NCBI GenBank assembly: GCA_029204225.1
Contig: CM055111.1
Coordinates: 8,039,099-8,103,098, forward strand
Origin: Diphasiastrum complanatum
Taxonomy: Eukaryota > Streptophyta > Lycopodiopsida > Lycopodiales > Lycopodiaceae
DNA length: 64,000 nucleotides
Direction of reading: 5' to 3'
Shown: positions 20,510-32,500 of the stretch, piece after piece
Layout: each line of letters starts with the position of its first letter
Position numbering within the stretch: position 1 is the first letter of the stretch
Translations under genes and position numbers: made by a program
Notes under the pieces: model-generated
Seen by the model: only the letters and a program-made list of their open reading frames with translations
Database searches by the model: none
Told to the model about the DNA's origin: nothing

Positions 20510-22998
20510 GATATTGCAGTTCAACAACTACAACATGATGAAGATCAACTTCGATCATCACCTAGAAGATCGACAAGAGTCAGCAGACCACCTAACAGGT
20601 ATATCGATGAGTCTGCAACTTACCTAGTTCAAGAGTCAACGATTGTCGAAGAGGCACTTAGTCAACCCGATTTCGATCTTTGGAAAGAAGCTATGGATAA
20701 AGAGTATTCATGTCTTATCAAGAACCAGACTTGGACAATCGTTGAGGACAATCGTTGAATTACCTTAAAGATTAGGACACTTGAATCATACATCTATATC
20801 GAACATATTTAGACAATCTCTAGCACTCAATCTCGACTATCCAACCAACAAAGTTGGCCTCCCTGTCTGTCATAGTTGCATCCTTGGAAAACATTAGATC
20901 AAGTCCTAAGCATGCAACAAAAGATGTTCTAGATTTTGTTCATTCATATATATGTGGTCCAATACAAATTCCATCATTGCTTGATGCAAAGTATTTCATT
21001 ACCTTCATTGACAAATATTCGAGAAGAACAACTGTTTTTTATTAAGCAGAAATCAGAGGCTTTCAAAATCTTTCGACAATTCAAAGAGCATGTAGAAATG
21101 GAAATTGGTAAAAGAATTGAAGCATTGATGTCCGACAATGGGGAGAGTACATCTCTATCGAATTCAAGGAGTATTGCCTTAACAATGACATTGAGCAACA
21201 ATTCATTACCTCATGTTTTCTTTAGTTGAATGAAATTCCTGAGAGAAAGAACAGAATGTTAGTCGAATCGGCTAAGTGTATGCTTGCTTATGCGACACTT
21301 CCGAAATCCTTCTGGGCTGAAGCAGTTTCCACTATAGCTTATATTCAAAACAGATGTTCGACTAAAGGTCTCTCAGACAAAACACCTTATCAAGTTTGGA
21401 CAGGCTCCAAGCCATCATTATCAAACTTACGAGCTTTTGGATATAATATCACTTATGCAAATACCACAAGATCTCAGGAAGAAGCTTGACTTTTAGAGTA
21501 TCAAATCTATTTTCATTAGTTACACTACGTCAGATAAAACTTATAAGCTGTATGATCTTGTCAAGTCAAAGATATTCATCAGCCAGGATATCGTCTTAAT
21601 CAAAGATCAGTTTATCAACCTCGAAGGCAAGAGCGAAGCTCATACAAATCGAACTATCGGAGTCTCTTGAACTATCGTATTGAAGGTCCTAGCTCATCCA
21701 CTTCAAATGAACAACTTATCAACAACGAATCCGAAGAAGATAATGTTGCATCGCATCAACTACAACATGATGAAAATCATCAACTTTTTCCATTTCCCAG
21801 AAGATTGACAAGAGAAAGTAGATCACCTATAAGGTATATTGATGAGTCTACAACCTATCTTGTTCAAGAGCCAACTACAATCAAAGAAGCACTTAGTCAG
21901 CCCAATTTTGACCTTTGGAAAGAAGCTATGGATAAAGAGTATTCATCTCTTATCAAGAACTAGACTTAGACTATTGTTGAATTGCCTACCAGCGGAAATG
22001 TAGTTGATTGCAAATGGATATTCAAAATCAAATACAAGGTAGATGGAAGTATCAATTGAAGAAAAGCTCGAGTTGTCACTAAAGGATTTTCTCAGGTACA
22101 TAATGTCAACTACACTAAGACTTTTAGTCCAATAGTTAAACATTCTTCAATCAAACTTTTATTGTCATTTGCTACTGCAACAGACTGGATGTAAAGATAC
22201 ATTGACAATATGTTTATCAAATATAATCTAATGAATTGCATGTTAGATCACTCACCGATGGATCTAGGACTCAAATTGTCAAAGGACCAATGTCCTCAGA
22301 CGATCGAAGAGAAGGAGCATATCTGTGAGTATCCTTATCATTCGATAATAGGATCTCTTATATACGCAATGATCTGTACCAAACCAGACATAGCCTTTGC
22401 AGTTAGTTCCTTAAGTCAATTTATGACTAATCTTGGTATTACTCATTGGAAGGCTCTTATTAAAGTTTTGAGATATATTCTAGCTACTATGGACTTACGC
22501 ACTCATTATGGAGTAGTCGACAACGACAAACTCAATATTCTCAGTGGTCATTCAGATGCAAGTTGGGCAAGAGATGTAGAAACTTGTCTAGATTTACATT
22601 CTTCCTCAACGACGATCCTATTTCATGGAACAATCTCAAGCAAACTTTGATAGCTCTATCTTCTACTGAATCAGAGTATATTGTTGTCTCTCAAGCTACA
22701 AAGGAAGCAATATGGTTGAGAAACTTATTTTCAGATATTTGTTTGAAATAATATGCTCTAAAAACTTTATTTTGTGATAATCAAAGTGCTATTGCTTTAT
22801 CAGCAAACCCTAGATTTCATTCTAGGAATAAGCACGTATCACTATGTCAGAAGCAAAGTTCTCGACAAAGAGGTAAACTTGAATGCAAGATATGACAGCT
22901 AATGTTTTTGCTAAGGCACAAAGCTTGGATGCACACAAAGTTTTGTGCAAAACTAAGTTTGAAGGTCAAGACATTCATGGATTTAGATTAAGGGGGAG
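20510..22998 (+). pseudogene. Ty1/Copia pol remnant (integrase, reverse transcriptase, RNase H)
   Basis: A reverse transcriptase N-terminal piece (20510-20757: EEALSQPDFDLWKEAMDKEY) is followed by an out-of-order frameshifted integrase piece (20900-21220, MSDNGES), then the integrase C-terminus (21226-21489, PERKNRMLVESAKCMLAYATLP and FWAEAVSTIAYIQNR). A second, related reverse transcriptase N-terminus (21667-21963) precedes KWIFKIKYKVDGS. RNase H pieces follow (22210-22751: GSLIYAMICTKPDIAFAVS, LSSTESEYIVVSQATKEAIWL). The catalytic YVDD part of the reverse transcriptase is deleted around 22197. The piece at 20510-20757 is a diverged duplicate of 21743-21960, so two related elements are probably fused. 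Confidence 0.88.
22987..22998 (+). other. Polypurine tract of the Copia element
   Basis: ATTAAGGGGGAG lies immediately before the TGTTGGAT start of the 3' LTR, the usual place for plus-strand priming in Copia elements. Confidence 0.75.
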
Positions 22999-23700
22999 TG
23001 TTGGATTATTCTACTATCGGGAGTGATTCATCCGAATAATCTATCTTTAATCTATCCATTCATTATCCAGTTTTGCAGTTTTATTCGTGTTTCTACACAA
23101 TCTATAGATACTCGAGAATCGCTCAACAGTTAACTTCGACATATCGGACAACCTCCGACATATGTGATGACTCCGATAGTAGTTGGAGTCGAACATATCA
23201 AAGGATGACAATTAATGTTCCACCTAATATGAAGCTAAAGAGTTGCCCTAATTCCTTTGTAAGTAAATTTTCGGGAAGTCCTAACTTGATGGATGACAGT
23301 GCATTTCGGCTAACTACCAACTATGATCTACGACCTGATTAGTTTTCCTACTGGATGAGCTTAACCTGCTTTAGTATAAATAGTTGATCGTTAAAACTTC
23401 TTCGGTCTCTAGAAAGTTTCTTCTTCAGAGCTCTATTAGAGTATTGCTATTAGCGCTTACTGCTTACTAGCGGAAGTGCATTAGACAGAGTTTTTCAGTT
23501 ACTCAGAGATAGCTTAGAAGAGTACGCGATTTCATATCCTATTGTTTTGTGCTCTCATCATTTGATTTGAACATGCTACTTATTGAATAAATCTATTTTC
23601 TTATTGCGTTCAGTATCATATAAGAATGTATGCTTCTCTGTAGTCATTTGTAACTAATAAATGTCTTATTGTTTTGTCTGATCTGTTGAAGATTTCAACA
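22999..23700 (+). repeat. 3' LTR of the Copia element
   Basis: Starts TGTTGGATTATTC after the polypurine tract and ends GATTTCAACA, giving the TGTTG/CAACA inverted ends, 702 bp. It contains TATA-like AGTATAAATAG at about 23373. The 5' LTR was not found. Confidence 0.7.
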
Positions 23701-23708
23701 CTGCTATA

Positions 23709-23942
23709 TGTTAGAAACCAATGACAAACTTGTTACTGTTTACGATTTACTGTTGACAACTGTTACCAGTTGTAAGTAGCTGTAGGCTAGTCTATGGTCA
23801 ACTACTAGTTTTCTCTCAATATATATTCACGGTTCATTGTACTCTCTGTCAGTTAGTGTAATAGTGTGATGGTGTGTTCTTCCTCTTCCTCTTGGTAATT
23901 GCTTATGGTGATTGATTGATAGTGCTCATCAGATTATTGACA
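23709..23942 (+). repeat. Second Copia 5' LTR (234 bp)
   Basis: Starts TGTTAGAAACC and ends GATTATTGACA, abutting an exact primer site. It includes a TATA-like CAATATATATTC. It begins 8 bp after the previous LTR but is unrelated to it in sequence, so two elements are juxtaposed. No coding body of this element is recognisable downstream. Confidence 0.75.
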
Positions 23943-23954
23943 TGGTATCAGAGC
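23943..23954 (+). other. Primer binding site, initiator tRNA-Met
   Basis: Exact TGGTATCAGAGC directly after the LTR end CA, the standard plant Copia primer site. Confidence 0.88.
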
Positions 23955-25130
23955 TTAGAATCATCAGTGGGGAACGAAGACACAGTCCCGGAGGCATCAT
24001 AAAGGCCATGGCAGCATCAGACAAATTAAAAATCTGTTGAGTGGGGAGATTTTAACAATACTTTTCTCAGTTTTTGTGGAAAGTGCAAGTTTTCAAGAAG
24101 TTTCAATCATAAACTTGCTCAATCAACTTGTGGGGAACATTTTGTGCTATCAAAAGTTTAGCAATACTGCTACTAGCAGTTTGGAACTGTTCCTAGTTCA
24201 TTTGGTGGAGATTTGAACAATTTTTTGTAATTTTTGTGCAGGATCAGAGTTTTAAGCCTCATTTTCAATAATGATGACTTTTGGAAGTTGCTAGATCCAA
24301 GTACAAGTCAATTTAGTGTGGATTTGCACTCAAAACCGCATTTTTTGGTGAAGATTTGGCTTAGAAACTGTGATTTTTGCTAAGAAACAGGCTTTCTGCT
24401 TTTTTTTTCTGTCTGTGTACAGCTCACCAGAACTCTATGGTACGCTCCAAAACGCTGAAAAAGGGTCCGAAACCCAAAACGGCTAGATACCAGACCGAAA
24501 CGCTGCAGGACAGGCCCGAAATGCGGAGGACCAGCCCGAAACACCTTGTGAAACGCCTCCCTCGCTCGTCAAGTCCGCCTAAAAAGTTAGTGTATGGAAG
24601 TGTCTATGGGCATCTGAGTAATTAGCGCGCACCAACTGCATACTGCCACGTGGTAGGTTAAGCCTTTGTGAAGTTGGATTTTAGGTTAAGCCGTCATTTG
24701 AGTTTAGTTCCTAAGTAGAGAAACAAGAGAAGACCGGATCTTACCCTCAGAATACTCACCCTATGCGTGCATTGCCTTTTTAGCATCCATATTCATGCTA
24801 GTGGGAAGAAGCCTTAGCATTGACTAGATGGGAGACAACCATAGCCATGCTAGAAGGAGCCTTAGTCGGAATTAGATGCTAAAGAGCTAACAAATATCAA
24901 GGTTGCAACCTTTTAGAATTCATGGATTCATAACAAATGTTGCCTAACTCATCAATAGGGCTTTTAGTACGCTCTTCATTCTATCTTTTTCTTTTAGGGC
25001 ATTTTGTTAGCTTCTCAACAATGGCGCAACACAAGGATTGTCAATTTTCTGACTGCAGATTGTTAACCCTCTCTATGAGTTACTTTTATCCTACTCCTGA
25101 GGCCTAACATTTATCTAGGATTGATTGTAA
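23955..25130. other. Retroelement leader and unassigned sequence
   Basis: This follows the primer site and would be the leader/gag start of that element, but no gag motif is visible. An open frame at 24377-24625 is basic and Pro/Arg-rich with no recognised domain. The interval contains several imperfect local repeats only. Confidence 0.4.
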
Positions 25131-25144
25131 AATGAAATCAAAAT

Positions 25145-25405
25145 TGGTTATGGGGGCTCGTTGCACCCTTTGGAATTTGACAACCATTTGGACATGTAAA
25201 CCATTATTCAATATCACGTATACTAAAGACTCGTTAAGTGGTATTGATATACAATGCATAGATATATATGCTATATATCGATACAAAACTTTTGATGAGA
25301 GCTGTATATTGATTTATATAAACTTAATAATAATATAAATAGACCTTCACACGTTAGAGATAAGCTACCATGTAATTCCAACTTCTATGCAATGCTAATA
25401 GTGGT
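25145..25405 (+). repeat. Dispersed repeat, copy A (partner at 34722-34985)
   Basis: Shares blocks such as GTTGCACCCTTTGG, AAACCATTATTCAATAT and CGATACAAAACTTTTGATGAG, plus a CTTCACAC...AAGCTA-CATGTAATTC tail, with 34722-34985 in the same orientation. No coding content. The two copies lie on either side of the PHD gene. Confidence 0.85.
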
Positions 25406-25799
25406 GCGCACACCCCATAGAATTCACCTTTCTTTTTGTATATTTAGATCCTATAAAAATCTTTCATTGCTTGTAAATTTTTTGAACAATTTATCATAAA
25501 ATATGATGCTTAAATTTCTTTTATAAGACATTTTACAATTGTGTTGGGTGAAAGCAAGTAGACTCTTAATAAAATGGCCATTGTAGAGACTTTTATTCCT
25601 TGGTACTAATCATGTTATGCAAATTCTCAAAGTGATCTCTAGCACCAATAAATGTCATTTTAAAATCATATACACCCACAAAGCACACATGGGTGGGCGT
25701 GTTGGGTGGGCCTTGAGCTTTGAGGGTACAGACAAGGCCCCACCCTCATCTAACCATTCACGAGTCTTGAAACTTTTCATGAATCTCGAACCTTTATGT

Positions 25800-25960
25800 C
25801 ATCCATCATGAATAATCATGATGGATGGTAGAAAGTTTGAATACTCATAAACAGGAATGAGGATCATAATCATGATGGATGATATAAAGTTTCATTACTC
25901 ATAAATCGTCGAACGAGGATCATAGTCATGATGGATGATATAAGGTTTCAAGACTAGTGA
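25800..25960. repeat. Local imperfect tandem repeats around CATGATGGATGATATAA
   Basis: Three or four related units containing AATCATGATGGATG(G/A) and TTACTCATAAA, interleaved with CGAACGAGGATCATA. Non-coding and probably decayed repeat DNA. Confidence 0.6.
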
Positions 25961-26099
25961 AGTGTCGGAGCAGGGTGGGGCCCTAGGTACCCGCTCCTCC
26001 TCGAACGAGGACTTCAATCCTTAGAAGATTGAATTACTATAGGTGACATGAGCACACCAACTTTTCTCAAGGGAGTATGGATGAGGGTGGTAGGTAAGC

Positions 26100-27125
26100 C
26101 AATACAAAACCAGTTTTCCAATTAAGTAATTACTTAGAGCTGCGTTCACATTGCCAAGGTTGCCTATAGGGGTTTAGAAATATCCCTTTTGGGAGGATCG
26201 GATTCACACTGGCGACTAGAGTACTCGTAAGCATATCCAGGAAAATAGAGCGAGTGTAGTTATCTTCAAGACTGTAATTCTTCGCATTTCCTGGCGGATA
26301 GGCTTTCATCCTTTCGATCGTCTCCGTCTCTCTTTTGCTGATTTGAGAATTGTTCTGGATCGGGGCGTGATGTGTTCTGATCATCGGCTCAATCCGATTT
26401 TTCTTGAGATTTTCCTGATTCGAGTTCTAGTGCAAAAATTGTGAGTAGTTTTTGCTTATGACTTTGTTTTTTTCTTCTGTTTTGTGAGATTTTGGTTGGT
26501 TATTGTACTTGAAATGGGGATGAAAAGTCTCGGAGGTAAACACGTGAATTATGATGTTATTGCTGATGTGTATTTTTCTCTTTTGCAATCTATATCACGC
26601 ATCTGGCTTCGTTTATGATACATTTTTGCTAGATTAGTCTGTTGTTGTGTTTCTGGCTGAAGATTTATCCTACGTAGGGCATCGTACCTGAGGCACTCAA
26701 ATTGAAGGTATGCGATGTTTAATCTTGCGAAGAAGACGTGCAGTGCTTGATTATAGAGGAATATTTGGAAAGCCTTTACGCAACTTCGGTGAAAGACCAA
26801 GGACGTGGACTGTTTGATCTGCTGACGCTTTAAGCGATTCTTTTCTAGCAGACGCCGTAAAGTTTAGCTCGTTCCTAGTTTCTTGCGAGTCGACATAGGA
26901 CCTTTTGCTGGAATGTTCAGTAAGCGCTTTCCTTCAGGCTTTCTAATATCATCGCCTTTACAGTTTCTGATAGTGAAAATCATCACCATATTATGGATCT
27001 GTTGTGTGCAGCTATATTTTCTAGAGGTTTAAGGTATAAAAGCGTGGTGCATGGGAACTTGGTGATGAGTACGACTAGGTTTTCAGAGATGTTTGGTTGA
27101 CAGTAGGTGTAAATTAGGGTCGAGG
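26100..27125 (+). promoter_or_regulatory. Probable promoter and 5' UTR of the PHD-finger gene
   Basis: Non-coding sequence directly upstream of the PHD gene. It contains a good intron donor ATT|GTGAGTAG at 26441 and a pyrimidine-supported acceptor TTGTGTGCAG ending at 27011, consistent with a 571-bp leader intron. The exact transcription start cannot be seen. Confidence 0.35.
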
Positions 27126-29576
27126 ATGGGAGAGATCGATGGGTTTGTTGGAGGATCTTGGTACAAACGCGATGAGTGCTCATTAAAACTTGTAACCGGA
27201 ACGTCTGGAATACTCTGTGGCTCATTGCCTCCAAGGAAACGGCTACTTGCAGGCTTGAAACAGAATGGCTTACTTTTCTCTGATATTAATTTGCCTTCAC
27301 CTCCTTTGCAGGAGAATTCTAACACTAATTCTCATGTGATTAACGTGAATAGCTCTTCTGCTGCTGCAATGGGAGAGGGAACTTTAAAGTTACCTGTTAA
27401 TTTAGTTCCTGCCAAGGATGTAAACAGAAGTTCGGGACGTGATTATGATGAGATCGGTAAGCGAAATCAAGGAAGCTTATTTCAACGCTCATGCAGTTCT
27501 TGTACGGATTTACATAAGAGAAATACGGTTTGCTTTTACTGCTTGAAGGCCTGCAAAGACCCTAATCTCCTTTCTGACCAGGCTATCTGGTTATCATGCT
27601 GTTCCTGTAAAAGGTTCATACACTTAAGTTGCGAGCTTAGGTTTTCTCCTCGCGGTACTGTAGATTCTGTGACCTATGTGTGCTTTATGTGTCGCCGTTC
27701 CAAAATTCATCAAGAGAATGGCGTAGCTGGCAGCAGAGACAAGAATTCTTCGAATGGGGGGATAAGTACTGGCAGCGCTGAGGGCTCATACTCTTCTACA
27801 AGCTCCTTTGACACCTGTAGCCCTTTCACAAAAAGACAGCGTATGGCTCGTGAACGTCGAAAGAACCCGATCTCCTTCCGTGTCGAGGACATTATTCAAT
27901 CAATTCCTAAGGTTGGAAGTTGTAGTTATCAAGATAACCGAGGAGCAGCGATACAAGGCGTCAAATTGCCTTCAAATTTGCAAGCTTGTCCCGAAGAAGA
28001 TGAAGTATCAGCAGCAAAATATGCTGCAATTATGGCTGTAAAAGCTGCAGCCGTAGCTAGGGCTACAGCTTCTGCTAAAGCTGTTGCTGCAGTGAAAGCA
28101 GCTGCAGTAGCCAAAGCTGCCTTAGAGGCCGCCGCATTGGCAGCCAGCGAAGAGGCTCACGCTCGAGCTGAGCTTTTTAGAAGATCTACCTGGACGGAAA
28201 CAAGCAGTGAAACTTCTGTTTTGTCAATGTCAGATAAAGCTATTTCACATCAAGTAATAAAGTCTAATCTAGACATGGAAACTGAGAAGAAAGACGGAGA
28301 GTGTTCTCCATCTCATGTCTCGTTTCATGATGAGGAATTGGCCCGTCTGCTTCATCGAGCCATCAATAGTTCTCCGCGAATTTCACGCAACACTAGTCCT
28401 CTTGGGAAGAAAGCAAGAGAAGAACCAGCGTCCAAGTTGACTGCAGAAAGCTTTGCACCTTCAACTCGGGGTGTTTCAGCGCCTCCTTCGGATTTCTTTA
28501 GTCAATCAAAGCAGCAAAATACGAAGATGTGCTTTGAATCTGAAACTCATATTGAGGCCAGGCAACCAGATTCTAAAATTGTGAAACCCAAAGTTTATGA
28601 TGATCATGATAGTACCTTACCTGAAAACTCTTTGCCAATATGCGTATCTCTTTCTTATACTTTTGGAGCTGAAAGCTCTGCACAGCAAGCCATCAGCACC
28701 AAATCAGAAAAAAATCTTTCATCCCTGGTTTACGAATATTCTAGTGGTGATAAGTTACCCCTTATTAACCTCAATACTGAACACTGCACATCGGCAGCTA
28801 TTCCGGGTGAGTGCTTTATCAGCAGACCGGGATGGGAAGCGGCCCCTGCTGTTGAAACCAAAATTATTAGTATCGAAAAGGCTTCACAACAAAGTAGCAA
28901 CTTGGACAAAATCAACTTTGAAAACCCTGTTAATGTGACAGCAACTGTAAGAAGTGCAGATATTAAAATTAAAGAGGAAATAGCAGCTCAGCCAGCAATG
29001 TTAGCAGCCGTCGTGCCTGATAGTAAGTGTAAGCATACAGATAGAAAGCCATCTTCTTTGGAAGGTTTCGCTTCAGCAAGTTTAGCAAAAACAAAACAGG
29101 ACAAACTGTCAAAAAGTCGCTCATCTCCTGAAGAACTTAAAAACAGTGGACTGTCTTTGAAAACAATTTCCAGCAGCATACGATCTCCCACAGTTCGTAG
29201 CAATTTGCCAAATAAGCCTGCTCATTTTTCCCAGGCCAACAGGCCTTACTCCCCAAAGGAGGCAGCACTTAATGAAAATTGTTCTGAAGATGGAAACCTC
29301 CTACTGAACTCACCGAGAAAAGGAATAGAACGTTCACTTCGCAATATCTTGGCTAACCTAAATTGTGAGAAGGCTGTGAAGAAAGTAGATATATCTCCAA
29401 ACAGGTCTAGGCATGCAGCAACAGAAGCCTGCAGCATATTTGCAGTGTCTGAAGTTGAATCTGCAAAGTTCCAATGTGAAAGCATCTCAACGGTGCAACC
29501 CTTTGGTAGAGCAACTTTGTCTTCCACTCAATTGTTTGCACACTCCAGCAGTCTCTACAATGCCAAGTGGCCATAG
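27126..29576 (+). CDS. PHD-finger protein with alanine-rich helix (816 aa)
   Basis: A single uninterrupted frame, the longest in the window. I start at the ATG at 27126 (MGEIDGFVGGSW); an in-frame extension upstream to 27093 has only a TTG. A C4HC3 PHD-type zinc finger lies at about residues 136-189: CFYC, CCSC, HLSC and CFMC. PHD fingers usually read histone tails. A short basic PPRKRLLAGLKQNG at about 36-48 and KRQRMARERRKN after the finger look like nuclear signals. An alanine-rich, Lys/Arg-spaced segment (about 293-352) should form a long helix. The rest is Ser-rich and probably disordered. The layout recalls plant proteins annotated RING/FYVE/PHD superfamily, but I do not assign an orthologue. 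A 5'-UTR intron from about 26441 (GTGAGT) to 27011 (GTGTGCAG) is plausible. Confidence 0.85.
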   Translation: MGEIDGFVGGSWYKRDECSLKLVTGTSGILCGSLPPRKRLLAGLKQNGLLFSDINLPSPPLQENSNTNSHVINVNSSSAAAMGEGTLKLPVNLVPAKDVNRSSGRDYDEIGKRNQGSLFQRSCSSCTDLHKRNTVCFYCLKACKDPNLLSDQAIWLSCCSCKRFIHLSCELRFSPRGTVDSVTYVCFMCRRSKIHQENGVAGSRDKNSSNGGISTGSAEGSYSSTSSFDTCSPFTKRQRMARERRKNPISFRVEDIIQSIPKVGSCSYQDNRGAAIQGVKLPSNLQACPEEDEVSAAKYAAIMAVKAAAVARATASAKAVAAVKAAAVAKAALEAAALAASEEAHARAELFRRSTWTETSSETSVLSMSDKAISHQVIKSNLDMETEKKDGECSPSHVSFHDEELARLLHRAINSSPRISRNTSPLGKKAREEPASKLTAESFAPSTRGVSAPPSDFFSQSKQQNTKMCFESETHIEARQPDSKIVKPKVYDDHDSTLPENSLPICVSLSYTFGAESSAQQAISTKSEKNLSSLVYEYSSGDKLPLINLNTEHCTSAAIPGECFISRPGWEAAPAVETKIISIEKASQQSSNLDKINFENPVNVTATVRSADIKIKEEIAAQPAMLAAVVPDSKCKHTDRKPSSLEGFASASLAKTKQDKLSKSRSSPEELKNSGLSLKTISSSIRSPTVRSNLPNKPAHFSQANRPYSPKEAALNENCSEDGNLLLNSPRKGIERSLRNILANLNCEKAVKKVDISPNRSRHAATEACSIFAVSEVESAKFQCESISTVQPFGRATLSSTQLFAHSSSLYNAKWP

Positions 29577-32500
29577 TCTTTGAGCACCTGAGGTATTTTC
29601 GCTTTAGTGATCTGATCTGTTATCAATCAGTGCTTTAAATCTTTTGGCCTATACTTGATTGCCAAGTTTTCTGAAACAATCCAGAAGTTTTTTTCTGTTG
29701 ATCATGATTGAGCGGAAATGTAGATCTAGATATTTCAGCTCAATGTGGTGATTTTTCTGATAACTGTATTTGTCTAATGTGGTGTTCAAAGTTCTGGAAA
29801 CTTATAGTTATTGTGTACCTGATCATTTTATCATTGTCTCAGTTATTATATTTGTCAAATTGTCAAAGTGGTTTGCAGGTTAATCTCAAGAACAGGTTAG
29901 ATCGGCTTGAACGATAATGTTACCTGAAGGATTTTAGCTAAAAACATGTTATGTTTCTGTGCTAATGTTAAGGTTAAAACTCTCCGGACTGTGATTTGTG
30001 GCAACTATGCCCAAAAGGTTTGACCGTGCTTGCAGCCTTGCAGGAACTAAATAACAGAGAACTTATTGTGGTTGAAATGTCTCAACAGTTTTGTCAATTT
30101 TCAGAATTTGTGGGATTGAATACACAGGAATGTGGTTGACTTTGTTGAGAACAGCTCACTATCAATAATGCTTCTTGGTTTCCAAACTGGGACCAAAGAA
30201 ATTCTGGATGCCAAGCTAACCAACTGAGCCAACTCCATTGGGTTACGATCAATAATGGAGTATTTCTTCCACAAACGAGCGTTAATAATCATTTCCTACA
30301 AGAAGCTGCCAGATATTCCCTATTGCAAAGAAAATGGAGAATCAGTTACAATCATAGATAAACTGACTATACCAAGTTGAGGAAGTGAGGAGTTTCCCCT
30401 TACATTTGCATAAGTGTGGGATCCAAGAAACATTTTTTCACATGCTTTACTTTCACATTTGTGAAAAAGTGGAATTCTAGCTCAACAAATTTTGATTTTG
30501 ATGAGGAAGTTTAGTAATAGGACACTGATGTACTATATGCAGAATGACATAAGTTACATGTTCATGCTTAGTATCTTATTGGATCTTGCTTTACTTTACT
30601 TCAGCTGACCCTTATTGACTAGCAAACGTTCCTTGATGAATTGAGGTTGATAATTGCTTTTATGGTTTCAGAAGATTTAAGTATCTCAGTACTTCCAATT
30701 GTTGAAACAAAATCTTTTGTAGATGTGTTATGAAGAGACATGCTTTGCTTCTAGTCTTTCATTGTCCTCTTAACATGGGTCCAACATGGTTTGTAGATTT
30801 ATACTATTTTCTGATCTACTTCGAATTTCTTTCTTTTGTTCATATTTGCTTTTTCCTATTTTACTAATGAGATCATGATGTGTTGAGTTTTTCATTCAAT
30901 CTAGTTCAAGAATTGTCAAAGCACTTTCAAGTTTAGGAATTAAACTGAATGATAATTTTTTTGTTTGAAAGATTGTTGTTATCAGTTGCTCTTGAAGTTG
31001 TCGACTCTGTCTGCTCTTTTGTTATCAAGAGATGCTAGACTCATCATGATGTTTTGCTAATTATCCTTTAAATTCCTTCTCTTAGTGGTATTTGTTGAAT
31101 TGCTACACAGTAATTTCTAATCCAAATATCTATTGTTTGTGTCTGTGTGCAGAATCCAATTTTTACAAAGCAGGGTTATGCTCTTTATGAAGACAAATGT
31201 AACAGTGGCTGAAGTTTTATACAGTATATAAAGAACATGTAAATGAGAGAGGATCATGTTGAATTTCCCTGTTCACAGCCCTAATACCTTGTATATAAAG
31301 GGTTTGAGAAAATTGGCTGGCCTGGACAGGTTCCTATGTGCTTATTTGTTTTCTGCACTTTTGGCTATGCAGATTGTGTGAAAAGAGGTGATGATGTACA
31401 TGGATGTTGTACTTTCTCATTCTTAATAATGATGCTTTTGAAGTTAAAGTCCTCTTTGTCTTTACAGTGTACAATTGGATCTTAAAAGAAACTTTTCATT
31501 GCTAGATCAAATTTATAGCAAGAATATGAATCTGATGTTTGTTGTTCATGCAATGGAAGGTTTTGTCAGCTATGTGTTTCTTTAAGATGCCAGTGAGCAA
31601 TAGATTTCTGTTTACTGTTATGTTGTTCTTGTGCATGTAACAGTTCTTTAAGTCATGGTTCAACGATGGTGGTCTCTGGATTTCCATTGCGCAGGTATGT
31701 ACATGTTAGTTGTGTACATATTGGTAAAGGCTGAGATAGTTACACTTATGTGGAAAGAAGTTGTCAATCTGTAGGGGGCAAAAGATTCAGATAGGCCGTC
31801 ATGTTCTCAGGAACATTCAAGCAAGCTTCACAATTAGCACCTAATAACTTGTGTAAAGCTTTTCCAGTCAAAGATCATGGAATTTACTATGTCACTTCTT
31901 GCACGTCTGCTAGAGAAATGTTTTTAATGTTAACAATAGACACTGAAGAAAGAAAGGTCTTATGCCCCCACCTTTATCCTTCAACGTAAATAATAACCTT
32001 GACAGCTGTGAAACCCGTTTTGACGAAAACGAGTTGGAACTTACTGGTCCAGAACAAGTTTAAAAAAATCAACAAAAGAAACCCTAGAAAAGGCAGCAGG
32101 GGCTCATTTTTTGAGTTGTACGTTTTTGGGGACTGGAGGGCTGGGCCTAGCTGAAGAAATAAATCTTCAAAGTCCAGTTCTTGAGGGCGATCTGTATTTT
32201 TACGTCTCCACTGCTTGCAAGATGGCAACTTACATTATGGTTTTGGAAAGAGTGAAACAATATGAACCAAACTTCAAATAATGGCTCTAGTAAAGGACAA
32301 TGTGAAGGTCTCCTGCACAAAGTTGGAAGTGGAAAATCAGTGTGAGAGGGAAGACATTCAAGAATCAACGGAAGGCCAGTGTCGCCTACAAGAATGGGTG
32401 GAAAGACGGAAGGGCAAATCAGTCTCTCGTAGCTTTTGGAAGTGTCTTCTTTGCTGATGAATTCTTTAGCTATTTAAAATAATATGCACTAAATATTGTT

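Noticed and set aside
27093-27125. N-terminal extension of the PHD protein
   Set aside because: It would begin with TTG; the first ATG in frame is at 27126.
32147-32368. Possible minus-strand gene
   Set aside because: Short frames only, no domain, no convincing splice chain.
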